From contig JBOZIK010000001.1 in assembly GCA_051453625.1 (NCBI GenBank), forward strand, positions 168,534,901 through 168,598,900: a stretch of DNA of 64,000 bases, written 5' to 3'. This document shows positions 1 to 10,695 of the stretch, piece after piece. Source of the stretch: Welwitschia mirabilis. Taxonomy: Eukaryota > Gnetophyta > Gnetopsida > Welwitschiales. A program made the position numbers and the translations under genes. The stretch's first letter is position 1. The number at the start of each line of letters is the position of its first letter. Under the pieces are notes generated by a model. That model was not told the DNA's origin, made no database searches, and saw only the letters and a list, made by a program, of their open reading frames with translations.

Positions 1-19
1 TCGACCACATATCATGGTG

Positions 20-164
20 GGTCAACCAGTTTGGCCCCAGATTTTCCTATAAAATCTTGTAGAATGTGGGTTAACCAAATAGTTAGTTTTGGTCGACCTC
101 ATTCTTCTGGTGTTCCTTTTATCTAGTTACATCAGGTTGACCATGTGTTATTCTTAGGTCGACC
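20..164. repeat. Cluster of GGTYRACC palindromes
   Basis: Five octamers fit GGTYRACC: GGTCAACC at 20-27, GGTTAACC at 69-76, GGTCGACC at 91-98, GGTTGACC at 135-142 and GGTCGACC at 157-164. They represent the four possible states of a palindrome whose central CpG is intact, deaminated on one strand, or deaminated on both. Partly decayed relatives occur at the matching place in unit B (about 2856-2990). Function is unknown. TTGACC resembles the core of the plant W-box, but that may be coincidental. Confidence 0.75.
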
Positions 165-449
165 GATTTTTAGTTGGATGTTCTCAGTAAAATTTTCGTC
201 TCAAAGGATCGATCACTAATTTTCTTGGATCGGTTACCACCCTACTATTTGTTTTAAAAATTTTTATATGGGTCAATTGATAGTTGATCGGTCGCTCGCG
301 TTTGAGGCGGTGCGCCGTGGATTTTTAAATCTGCCCCTTCNNNNNNNNNNNNNNNNNNNNNNNNNNNNNNNNNNNNNNNNNNNNNNNNNNNNNNNNNNNN
401 NNNNNNNNNNNNNNNNNNNNNNNNNNNNNTTATCAGATTTGGGGTTAAT

Positions 450-1451
450 ATGGCTTCTTCTCAGCCAGAAGAGGAATCTAGGAAAAGAAAAAAGGAAGCA
501 GCAGTTAGACCTCCAGGTTATGTTTTTTCTCAAATGTCCTTTGAGAAACTTACTTATTTTGAAAAGCATTTTGAGACAATTCCTATTGCTCTTGAGAGGA
601 CCTGTGAACCTAGGCAATTTCTTAGCCTCAGGAAGATCCAGACTCTTTTAGAAGAAGTGAATTGGGGGTATTTTCTCCATGTCTCTGGCACATGCTACCC
701 TTTGGTTATCAGGCTACTCTATTTAAATGCCAGGTATGATACATCTTAGTTCACGTTTATTACCTCTAGTTTTGGCCAAGAAATACGTATTACGGCAAAT
801 TTGGTAGCTTCCCTCACTGGTCTTCCAAGAGGAAATTGGGGAGAGTATTGGCCCATGGCAGAATCATTTGAGGAGAAAGATATAACTACTCACCATATGT
901 GTGGCACACACATTACCTGGAAAAAGACACTCAAAGCTTCCCAACTTCTTTCTCGATTTTGGTTGCTGCACCTCATCATGTCTTACAACTTTCTCCCAGT
1001 TGCAAGGCATAAAGATAAGCTCTTAAACTATCAAGTCTATCTCATATATGCTCTAGATTAGAGAATAGATTTAGATACCCCTGCAATCATGCTTAAGCAC
1101 ATGATAAACTAGCTCTAGCCACACAAACGACGTGCCCTGTCTTATCCTTTTCTTATCACTCGGATTTGTCGTTACTTTGACATTCCTCATCTTACCAGGA
1201 AGGAGATCCAAAAGCCCATGGGGCCTATAGATCATGGCATATTATCAAGGATGCACATTTTTGACAAACCTATCACTCCTTCTAAGCCTAAGGTAAATGC
1301 CTCTCAAACACCAGAAATTCTTCACCTTTTTCATTGGATTAATTCACGGACTCGTCACATCAAGGAGGACCTGATTGCCAATGGAACTCCCGTCGCTGAC
1401 ATCTCTCTGAGTAAAGGAGCTCAGGCTTTTAAATCTTCAGAGTCTGATTAA
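450..1451 (+). pseudogene. Gag-like 'putative plant transposon protein' gene, copy A, with amber stops
   Basis: One reading frame runs from the ATG at 450 to the TAA at 1449-1451, about 333 codons. It is interrupted only by TAG at 747-749, 1059-1061, 1110-1112 and 1116-1118, with no frameshift. The start MASSQPEEESRKRKKEA is basic. Later segments such as TGLPRGNWGEYW, THITWKKTLKASQLL and YPFLITRICRYFDIPHL resemble the plant domain annotated as putative plant transposon protein (Transposase_32-like), found in gypsy-related plant elements. That assignment is from memory. The four stops fit CAG-to-TAG changes, since glutamine would suit the context. The ATG is supported by the same start in copy B at 3282. 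No catalytic motif is visible. The role is probably structural, but this is inference. Confidence 0.65.
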
Positions 1452-1750
1452 GTCTTTGTGTGCTCTCCGGTCTTTTTCTATCCTCCCCATCCTTAATTTC
1501 GTCAAAAAGGGGGAGACATATTTGTAACATCTATGTCACTTCTGTGCATTATAAGTTAGTCAAATTATAATGTTTAGATGTAATGAAACTTATTCGAGTA
1601 ATACAAAGAAGCTTATTTTTTTATGCAACTTAATTGTATTTTTCCTGATGATCTTTATATATACAAAACTCGTTTAAATTTAATAATTTTCCAAGTTAAA
1701 TAACTTAGAGGGAGAGCCCAGATGTTAAGTTATTGTTTTTCCTCAATCAA

Positions 1751-1766
1751 TGACAAAGGTGGAGTT
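1751..1766 (+). other. Polypurine tract candidate before LTR1
   Basis: The tract tgacaaaggtggagtt lies directly before the LTR terminus TGTTGAAAAC, where the plus-strand primer of an LTR element is expected. The copy-B equivalent is at 4409-4424. A second purine run, aaaaagggggaga at 1504-1516, lies further upstream and is a less likely alternative. Confidence 0.6.
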
Positions 1767-1843
1767 TGTTGAAAACCCATTGTCATTGATTAATTTAACG
1801 AGTTTCTGTAAGTTAGTCTTTTGTGCAGGTATTTTCCAGAATC

Positions 1844-2410
1844 GGGCGACTGATGTTTAATATCAAGCGACCAAATGTTCAAGAATTGTCAACACTGATT
1901 CAGAGCCGGATAACCTCACATTATTTTTCAGGTGACCAAACATTGACAACATAATAAACATCAGTTAACCCAAGGGCGACTGCATTTAACCCAGACTGAT
2001 TCAATCTACTATCCATAAGGGCGACTGAGCTTATTCACATGGGCGATCACATTATATACAGTGAACTCCAACCTGCTAAAGACAAGGACGGCCGCAAATG
2101 TTAGTAAGGGTGACCGCACGATATGTAGTAAGCCCCTTCTAGATAGAGATATGGGCGACCGAAGATATCTAGACAGATGATCTAACGACATGCAACATGA
2201 GTCCCACTGATAGCACTACAGATGATCTACCATAATGATATGGGTGATCTAGTCAAGGGCGACTGAGTATTTTCATAAGGGAGACTGATCTTGCATCACA
2301 TCCTATACTAAGAAAATCTGCAAGAAGCCAGAGTAATCAAACATTAAGATAAGGACGACCGCATTTACAGACGACCGCATTTATGGTCGACCGCATTTAC
2401 AGACGACCGA
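1844..2410 (+). repeat. Array of RGGCGACYG-type motifs in LTR1
   Basis: At least fifteen variants of a motif near GGGCGACYG recur at irregular 15-60 bp spacing. Examples are gggcgactg at 1844 and 1973, gggcgaccg near 2153, and four close copies of cgaccg between 2341 and 2410. It is one of the few CpG-containing parts of this AT-rich window. It lies upstream of the TATA-like box, so it occupies the presumed U3 promoter region. A cluster of transcription-factor sites is possible but unproven. Confidence 0.7.
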
Positions 2411-2482
2411 ATGCAACAGTTCCTTAAAAAGTTGCAATGGTTCCTTTCCTTAAGGGTAAATGGTCTCATGATTTCCCTCTAT

Positions 2483-2489
2483 TATAAAA
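2483..2489 (+). promoter_or_regulatory. TATA box candidate of LTR1
   Basis: TATAAAA sits downstream of the motif array and about 180 bases before the LTR1 sequence breaks off, the right order for a U3 promoter. The aligned position in LTR2 reads tatgaaa (5162-5168), so that copy appears to have lost its box. Confidence 0.5.
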
Positions 2490-2765
2490 TCCTTCCTCTA
2501 AACATTAGAAAGACACGATTATTGATACATCTGAGATAGAACTAGAATTGATTTACATTTCACTTGCATATCTGAACTTTTTTAAAAGATTCAGATTCTT
2601 GTTGTACTTGCATTATTACATCACATTGCAAAGAAGATAGCTGTGCCTTAGAGAACACATCTATGNNNNNNNNNNNNNNNNNNNNNNNNNNNNNNNNNNN
2701 NNNNNNNNNNNNNNNNNNNNNNNNNNNNNNNNNNNNNNNNNNNNNNNNNNNNNNNNNNNNNNNNN

Positions 2766-4424
2766 CCTCTTTTCCCATTAGGGCAATTTCTTTTCTCTTA
2801 GACTTCTTAACTGTTAGATTTTCCACTCACTGGATCGATCACATCTTAAGTTGGGTCAACCAGTTGAGTCCTAATTTTTCTTGTAAAAACCTATAGAAAC
2901 TAGTGAATTGAACAATTCACTTTGGTCGACTTCATTCTAATGATTTTTTCCAGTTATAATAGTTTGATCTCTCTTTTCTTCTAGATTGACTGATTTTTAT
3001 TCAAATTTTATTTGGAAAATTTTCTTCTCACAAGATTAACTATCAAATTCTCTGAGTTAACCACTACCTTACAATTAGGTTTTTAAAATTTTACATAGGT
3101 TGATCGACCTTCTGATCAGTCGCTCACATTTAAGGCAGTGTGCTGTAGATTTTTAAAATCCTCCCTTCCCCCGTCCTTTCTCTTATCTTATTCTTTTGTC
3201 ACCACTTTCTGTCATTTTTTGAGATTCAGAGGGATCCTCTTCCACTTTTTTCACATGCTTTTTCTCTGATCTGAGATTTAAATGGCTTCTTCTCAGCTAA
3301 GAGAGGGGTCTAGAAAGAGAAGAAAGAAAGCTACAATCAAACCACCTAGTTATGTATTTTCTAAGAGAAGCATGGAGCAGCTGAGGCACTATGAGAAGTA
3401 TTTTGAGACAAGCCCCATTGCATTAGAGAAAACTTGTAAACTCATGCAATTTCTCAGCCTCAAAAAAGTCCAGACTCTATTAGAAAAAGTAATCTGAGAT
3501 TATTTCCTTCATTTTTCTGGTACATGCTATCCTTTGGTTATCAGGTTATTCTACTCGAATGCCAAGTATGATGCAGCCTAGTCTGCATTCATTACCTCCA
3601 TTTCTGGCCAAGAAATATGCATCACTGCAGATCTTATCGCATCCCTTATTGGCCTTCTAAGAGAAAATTGGGGAGAACACTGGCTCATAGTCAAGTCTTT
3701 TGAAGAGAAGAATGTAGCCACTCACCATGTGTATGGAACATACATTACATGGAAAAAGACTCTCAAAGCTTCCCAACTTCTTTTAAAATTTTGTCTTATA
3801 CATCTGATCATGTCCTACAACTTCCTCCCAGTTGGTGGACATAGAAATAATCTTTTAAATTATCTAGTTTATCTCATGTATGCACTGGACTAGCGAAGAG
3901 ACTTAGATTCCCCTGCAATCATACTCAAACATATGGTCAACTAGCTTCAGCTGCACAAATGGCATGCCCTGCCTTATCCTTTCCTCATAACTCAGATTTG
4001 TTGTTACTTCGACATTCTTCATCTCTCTAGATAGTAGATTCAGAAGCTCATGGGGCCTATAGATCGTGGCACGCTTCCAAGGATACACATTTTTTGAAGA
4101 ACCTGCAGCTCCTTCTACACCTAAGGTTAAGACCTTTTTGTATCCTCCCTGTTCTTGATTGCATCAAAAAGGAGGAATAAAATTTGTAACATCTTTGTCA
4201 CTTATTCGTATTGCAAATGGGTCAAAATATAACTTTTACATGTAATTACACTTTTTGAGTAATACAAAAAAGCTTATTCTTGTGCAAATTACTTTTGAAT
4301 TTTGTTTTAATTTTTTATATTCAAAACTCATTTAAATCTAATCAATTTTAAAATTAAATGAGTTAGGAGGAGTACCCAAATGTCAAATTATTATTTTTCC
4401 TCAATCAATGACAAAGGGAAAATT
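2766..4424 (+). mobile_element. Internal region B of the tandem element
   Basis: This is a second copy of the internal region, between LTR1 and LTR2. It has the same order of parts: GGTYRACC-like motifs (about 2856-2990), gag-like pseudogene from 3282, spacer, then a purine tract before the LTR. Compared with copy A it lacks about 150 bases after 4130, so the end of the gene is deleted. With its two LTRs the unit is about 3.9 kb as assembled. Confidence 0.7.
3282..4130 (+). pseudogene. Gag-like 'putative plant transposon protein' gene, copy B
   Basis: This is the sister of 450-1451, in the same frame at a constant offset of 2832 with no indel until about 4095. It starts MASSQLREGSRKRRKKA. 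In-frame stops are TGA at 3495-3497, where copy A has TGG, and TAG at 3579-3581, 3891-3893 and 3942-3944. Two further stops fall near 4029-4034. The three TAGs fall at exactly the same codons as in copy A. One extra T near 4095 shifts the frame, and the 3' end is deleted. Recognisable segments include THHVYGTYITWKKTLKASQ and LPYPFLITQICCYFDI. It cannot make a full-length product unless stops are suppressed. Confidence 0.65.
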
Positions 4425-5629
4425 TGTTAAGAATCCATTGTTATTGATTAATTTAACGAGTTTTTGTAAGTTAGTCTTTTATGCAGGTATTTTCTAGACT
4501 TGGGCAACTAATGTTTAATATCGGGCGACCCAATGTTTAAGAACTATCAACAATGATTTAGATTCGAGTGACTGCACATTATATTCCAGGCGACCGAACA
4601 CTGACAACATAATGAACACTGGTTAATCCAAGGGTAACTGCCAAAATCATAAGGACGACCGCATTTCACCTGGACTGATTTAATCTGCTATTCATAAGGA
4701 CGACTGATTTTCTTCACATGGGTGACCGCATCATATATAGTAAACTCCAACCTACTAAAGACAGGGATGACCACAAATGTTAGTTAGGGAGACAACACGA
4801 TATGTAGTAAACCTCTTCTAGATAGATATATGGGCGACCAAAGATATCTAGACAGGCGACCTTACAACATGCAGCAGGAGTCTTACTGACAGCATTACGG
4901 GCGACCTCAACCTAGTAAAGGGCGACCAAGTATCTTCATAAGGGAGACTGATCTTGCACCACATCCTATACTGAGAAAATCTACAAGAATCCAGGGCGAT
5001 CGAACATTAAGATAAGGGAGACCGCATTTACGGTCGACTAAATACAACAGAAGATCAACCTTGTGACAAAAATTATATCCGTTATGAACTCAAAACGGTT
5101 CTTTAAAAAGTTGCAATGGTTCCTTTCCTTGAGGATAAACGGTCTCATGATTTATCTTTATTATGAAAGCCTTCCTCTAAACACTAGAAAAAGAGATGAT
5201 GATTGATAGATATGAAAAAGAACTATAATTGATATACATTTCACTTGCATATCTGAACTTTTCTTAAAAGATTCAAATTCCTGTTGTACTTGCATTATCA
5301 CACCCCATTGCAAAGAAGATAGCTATGCCTTAGAGAACACATCTGTGCATTTGTGCATCCATCTCACTTTTCTTTATTCTTGGTTGAGGATAAGCCACAA
5401 AATCCTCATTGATTGTGAAAGATTATTTGGTAAGCCTAAAAACCAATCATTTGAGTTAATACATGTCAGCCAGAACAAGGAGTCTATAGGACTAAAGGGT
5501 GGTGTCTATCTACTAGTATATATCTTATTTTAGTATATATTTATGTGTTGGTTTTTTGCAGGTTATTAAGCAACGAGAAGATAGAAATTCGAAAAGGACC
5601 TATTCACCCCCCTCTAGGATCAATCAACA
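4425..5629 (+). repeat. LTR2 of the tandem element, complete
   Basis: It is 1205 bp and begins TGTTAAGAATCC and ends aatcaaca. With the TGTTGA start of LTR1 these form the usual TGTTGA/TCAACA terminal inverted repeat. Its last 50 bases include tattcacccccctctagg, a phrase common near the 3' end of plant LTRs. Directly after it comes tttatcagtaatg, which could be a decayed initiator-Met primer site (tggtatcagag). No third internal region follows. Confidence 0.7.
4501..5040 (+). repeat. Array of GGCGACYG-type motifs in LTR2
   Basis: This is the same motif array as in LTR1, more decayed. Readable copies include gggcgaccc near 4523, ggcgaccga near 4589, gggcgacca near 4833 and gggcgacc near 4900 and 4920. 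Many have changed to gggagac, gggtaac or gacgac forms. Confidence 0.65.
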
Positions 5630-6700
5630 TTTATCAGTAATGAAAGTAAGGTTGGATCTTACCAAAAGATTTTTCCAATCTATAATATATTTTTCAATCT
5701 TCTTTTTGTCATGTGATTTTAGGAGGTTAACATAAAAAATTAGATGAATCCTATTTAAAATTTTTAGAAGACTAAGCTTATAAGTTAGACCACATCATCT
5801 TTCCATTATGAGAAATAGTTTATACAACCAGGAGCCAAACTTTCCATACTTTTTCAACTTCAAAGATTCTCTTTTTGATTTGAATCATAGTCACACCTAA
5901 TCTACAATCTAAAACATGCAATGTAAATGCTTGAGATCATAATACCTTTTGTATTTGTTCTATGTTGCTTGTAATTATTTTTAAACCTTCTTCATAATGT
6001 CTTCCATCTTTTTTATCTTGTTTTGTTGCCTCCTCCTCCTCTCCCTTTTTCCCTTGATGATTAGTCTAAACATGTAATGGAGGTAGAGAAACTTCTTTTG
6101 TAGATTGCTTTAAATGGAGAAAATTTCATGGATACTTAATAAACTTTTTTTAATATAAAATACATATTTTATTTAGAAAAATTTTGAAATACAAATAAAT
6201 TTCAGAATTAGATCAGAAGAATTAGAGAGATTCTTAAAATCAGAAGACAACATGAATATAGACATATGTACTATCATAGCTAGTTGTAAGCATCAAGAAT
6301 GACTAAAACAAAATAGAAATGAAACTGTTATTTATGCTCTTTACAACTCCAATAGTAAGTTCATGACATCATAATAAGAAGGCTACAAGAGCTAATCAGT
6401 AAGGATGACAGTCAACAAAGTCCATTTGGCCTATAAAATAATGATATAGAAGTCTTTGACTATTGAAAATCTATCATGAAATAATCAATAGCATTCAACT
6501 AAGATTAAGGAAAAGATGTTGATATGAACAATGTAAGTAAATGTCCTTCAAAATCTCCTAAATAAGAAGGTTGCATCTTGTTAGTCCATTTATAAAACTA
6601 AGAATAACAAATCAAGCTTCCTACTGATTGATCTGACATAACTTGTGTTAGAGTACCAAGGTCAACATGAGTCATATATCCTTTTAAGCCATGCTGTTAA
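5630..6700. other. Unassigned intergenic stretch
   Basis: No coding homology is recognised on either strand. It lies between LTR2 and the tandem duplication downstream of the LINE. It may contain LINE 3' sequence, but no clear poly-A/poly-T tail marks an end. Confidence 0.4.
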
Positions 6701-7085
6701 AACTAAGTTTGTATCAGAGCATTCTCTTACCTACTATAATAGCAAAGTTGCTTAATGTCAGTGAAACATAAATAACATAGAAGAGCAAGAGGCCCATATA
6801 AAAATTTAGCTAAAATCTGAAGGTCTTGTGATTAGTTATTCATACAACATATTCATGATAACACTGGAGCTGGTAAATAATCATGCAATTATCCACTAGA
6901 ATAGGAGAGCTACAACAGCTGCTATTATATCTAAGTTTGTGTCAGAGCATTCTCTTATCTGCTAGATAACAAAGTTGCATAATCTTAAAGAAACATAGAT
7001 AGCATAAAAGAGCAGGAGAACCATTTAAAAACTCATAGTTAAAAGTGTGAAGGTCATGTGGTTAGCTATTCATACAGCTTACTCC
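6701..7085. repeat. Tandem duplication with ~228-bp offset
   Basis: The segment at 6701-6870 recurs at 6929-7085. Both contain cagagcattctctta (6715 and 6943), followed by similar text on aaagttgc, gaaacata, agagcaag/ggag, gaaggtc and attcatacaac/gc. The copies have diverged noticeably, so the event is old. It lies just beyond the LINE reverse-transcriptase remnants and could belong to the LINE 3' untranslated region. Confidence 0.6.
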
Positions 7086-7289
7086 TCAGGAATATGATAT
7101 TATTTAACTCCTTTAAAAATGTGGTGTCTTTTCTTAGATAGAATGAAACTAGATAAATGTGGGAGATATATTCATGATCTTGCTCCATTTTCTATTTTGA
7201 GATGTATTCTTAAGCCTTCTGATTGAGGAGAGATGCATCTTGAGTTTAAATGAGAGGAGTTGAGTAGATTGTTGAATATTTGATTAGAT

Positions 7290-10200
7290 TTATTTGAATA
7301 TGATATTTTTCTTAGAGTTCCAGATAACGTAAATAGAAAAGATAAAGATGGCCCTTGTTATAGCATCCTGTGAAGAATTCCTACCATGATCCTTTAGTAA
7401 CCAGTTACATAAATCATTCCATGAAAAAGAGGGTGGACTGAGTTTTAATAATTCCATGGCTTTGATAAGGATTTGAATAGAAAATAGGCATTTAAAAATA
7501 GACAATCCCTACTTTTCACACACATATTATAGAAGAAACAATGTGAATCTACTTGAATCCCAAATTTGACCATGTTTTCCCTATTCAATAGTCTATTTTG
7601 GGCTGCCAGCGAGAAGATAAAACTATGTTTTGGAATTCTAAATTTGCTTCAAGCTATAATAGTCCACTAATATTTAAAATAAGGAAAGCAAAGAGCTGTA
7701 TATGTACTAATAAATGTAAATTGTTTAACTAAAGATTTTTAACGGAGAGGATTATGAGATATATCCACTTATTTTAGGGCTATAGTTCTTTGTTTCAAGA
7801 TTTTTTTAAGGACCATGAAGTGATTTGTTTAATTTAATAATTCTAGAGTGAATACTTTCTAAAATAAATTTATTATACCATTTGATCCAGAGGCTGTCAG
7901 TCTTCAATGCCAGATCCTAAAGGAGTTTGAGAATGAGTGCTTGATTGACTAAGTCTATTCTTCTAAGATTCAAACCTCCTGCTTTCTTAGAAGAACATAA
8001 ATAATCCTAGGCAACTAAAGCCTTTTGAGAAGGATTATTAGATACCATCCAAAGGAATGCTCGACACAGTCCATCTATATGCTTAATAACTTTCTTAGAA
8101 AGTACAAAAACTCTACACCAATAAGTGTAAAGAGAGTGAAGTACTGATTTAATCAGAATAGTTCTTCCTAGATATGAGAAAATTCTATTAACCCAAGATC
8201 TTATTCTAATGATAATTTTGTCTATCAAGGGCAATCAATCAGTTATGAATAGGCTTCTTGATGTTAAGGGCATTCCCAAATATTTAATAGGTAAGTTTCC
8301 TTCTACGAAATTCAAAATAAAAATAATGTGATGCTTCAAAGATGTTATAGTCCCACCAAAAAAGATGACTCTTGGAAGTGTTAAATAATAAACCTGAAAC
8401 ACTAGAGAAATGATTTAATGTGTTTCGAATCAATGTGATGGAGTTTAGAGAAGATAAAAAGATCATTAGCATAGCATAAATGGGTGAATCTTAGTTTCTT
8501 GCATTTGGATGAAACTAAAAACTATGTTGCAATGCCAAAATCTCATACATCAAAAGAATTATTCCATGGTAAAGATGAAAATGTAGGGGAATATAGGATC
8601 TCCTTGTCTAAGTCCCCATTTTCCAGGAAAATATTCACATAAGTCACCATTAATCAGGAGAGAGAACTAGGTAGAAGAGATGCAGTTCATGTCCCAACTT
8701 ATAAAATGGAAAGAGAAGACAAAAGCATTAAGGATATTATGTAAAAATTCCCATGAGATAGAGTTGTAAGCCTTTCTTAAATCAACCTTGATTGCACATC
8801 TAGGGATAATATTTTTCTACCATAAAATTTCACTAATCCTTAAGCCATTAGAATATTATGAATNNNNNNNNNNNNNNNNNNNNNNNNNNNNNNNNNNNNN
8901 NNNNNNNNNNNNNNNNNNNNNNNNNNNNNNNNNNNNNNNNNNNNNNNNNNNNNNNNNNNNNNNTCAAAGTTGATTGCACATCTAGGACTAATACGTTTCA
9001 TACCATAAAATTGCACTAATTCTTGATTCATTAAAATATTATGGATAATGCTTATACTTATGATAAAAGCACCTTGTTCTTCTCTAATGAGGTGGTCTAT
9101 AGCAATCTTCAATCTATTAGTAATGATGTTTGTAATACATTTATAGATCATATTGCAACACAATGGGTTAAAATCTTAAGCATATTTAGGCAAGTAGTTT
9201 TGGGGACAATACAAATAGCAGTAGCATTGATGATCATTAGCATATTACTAGTGAAAAAGAAATTCTGAATAGTGGAAATGATATCTAAACTAATAATTGG
9301 CCAAAAAACTTTGTAGAAGTTAGCAATTAAACCATTAGATCCTAGAGCCTTCTCATTAGAAATATGGAACATAATAGACTTAATTTCAGCTACAGTGACT
9401 AGGATACATAACTTGAGGCAGTAGTCTATTGTCAGTGTATTCCCTATGTGAAGGAATTCCTCAAAAATGGGCTCAACTTAGTATGATTTTACCAACATGT
9501 CCTTGAAGAAATTTATCATTTCATTCTTTATGTTCTTTAAATCAGTCAGATGAGTATCATTAGTTTTGTACAAAATAGAAATAGAATTATAATGTTTTCT
9601 ACCTTTTATACAGGCATGAAAATATGTAGAATTTTGATCACCTATATTATGCCATTTCACCTTAGCTCTTTGTTTGAAGAATAGGTTTTCATTTTTAGAG
9701 AGCTTGACTAGTCTGTGAAGGCAGTTGCTAGGATTCTTAAGAATTTCTTCTTGGATAAAACAAAGTGCATTTCTAGCCTCTTGTATTCATTTTTTCATAC
9801 CTTGGGTTAAATGAGTATAGGTATTTTTTAGAGCAATTTTCAATTTCTAATTTTCTTTTGTAGGAGATAGAGATTAGTAACCTTGTCTCCAACCCAGTTA
9901 TGAGCTACAATATCCAAGAAATTATCCTTAGCACACCATAAATTACAGATGCGAAAAGGGAGGTGAACAAAGGCTTTAGAAGCATAGTGTATAATAATTA
10001 GGGAATGGTCAGAAATACCCAAGGAAAGAAATTCATCATATGAAACAAAAGTTTGCAATAGCCAATTACTATTAGCAAGCACTCTATCTAATTTGGAAAA
10101 TATTCTTGGATCAAATTAGTATCTATTACTCTAAGTGAAGAAGCACTCGGTATCTCTTAAATCAGAGAGGTGATGATTCATAATAAAAGATTACATATCT

Positions 10201-10695
10201 TGAATATCTTTGGCGAAAACAGTACAACCATTGATTCTCTCATTAGTTGAGGCAATGCAGTTGAAGTCTTCAATCAAGGTCCATTGGCCTTCCATATGAT
10301 TTAAAATTTTGGAAAGATAATCCCACATATTGAGTATCTTTATGACTACATTAAATCCATAGATAAAATAAATCTAGCCAAAGAAGACATCCTTTTCAAT
10401 CAAGTAGTGGACAATTTGGTTAGAAATACATACTAATTGCANNNNNNNNNNTGACTTTATTTGCATTCCACATAAGAAGAATTATTTCATTAAGAGAAAA
10501 TTAAAAGTTATTAGCTGAAATCCAAGAACTATTATTGTAGTAGATCCTTACAACATTATCAGTAATCACAGCATTGAGTTTAGCTTTGACTATGATAGTA
10601 ATATCTACCTTATTATTCCTAATAAATGCTTGTACTTCTTTTTTTTTTTTTGTAGAGGCATTAAGTCCTCTTATATTCTAACATCCTATAATCAT
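7290..10695 (-). pseudogene. LINE ORF2 remnant: endonuclease and reverse transcriptase
   Basis: The likely start is the ATG at 10695, followed by a stop replacing Trp and then NIRGLNA, the hallmark N-terminus of LINE endonucleases. The endonuclease end is seen at 10082-9840 (FLSLGISDHSLIIIHY). Reverse transcriptase follows at 9660-9478, 9372-9148 (EKALGSNGLIANFYKVFW) and 9163-8964. The catalytic box at 8462-8473 reads YAND instead of YADD. The thumb/C-terminal region is at 8234-8007 (IRSWVNRIFSYLGRTILIKS) and 7505-7290. The enzyme would nick target DNA and copy LINE RNA, but the Asp-to-Asn change and many stops show it is dead. Gaps occur at 8864-8963 and 10442-10451. Confidence 0.8.
8782..9045. 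repeat. Local duplication flanking a scaffold gap
   Basis: Bases 8782-8863 and 8964-9045 are two diverged copies of the same part of the LINE reverse transcriptase, both containing ttgattgcacatctagg (8788 and 8970). They sit on either side of the 100-N gap. The copies differ at many positions, so this is either an old tandem duplication or two haplotypes or related contigs placed end to end. Confidence 0.65.

Larger units (their letters stand above)
1..1766 (+). mobile_element. Internal region A of a tandem non-autonomous LTR retrotransposon
   Basis: This block runs up to LTR1 and is homologous to 2835-4424. The base-for-base offset is exactly 2832 through the coding part. It opens with a stretch rich in GGTCGACC-like motifs, then carries one gag-like gene and a spacer that ends in a purine-rich tract next to LTR1. 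No protease, reverse transcriptase or integrase remnant is visible, so it resembles a large retrotransposon derivative that depended on proteins from elsewhere. The left end lies outside the window and 341-429 is an assembly gap. Non-autonomy is inferred from the absence of pol in both copies. Confidence 0.7.
1767..2665 (+). repeat. LTR1 of the tandem element (3' part lost in gap)
   Basis: It begins TGTTGAAAAC and is colinear with LTR2 at 4425-5629. It shares the motif array, the TATA region and the segment ending near gagaacacatctatg, then runs into the 2666-2765 gap. By comparison with LTR2, roughly 280 bases of its 3' end are missing, so the 100-N gap is a placeholder. It serves both as the 3' LTR of unit A and the 5' LTR of unit B. 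Confidence 0.75.

Noticed and set aside
6711-6950. tatcagagc / tcagagc resembling copia primer sites
   Set aside because: Both occurrences lie in a tandem duplication with no LTR end or coding text nearby.
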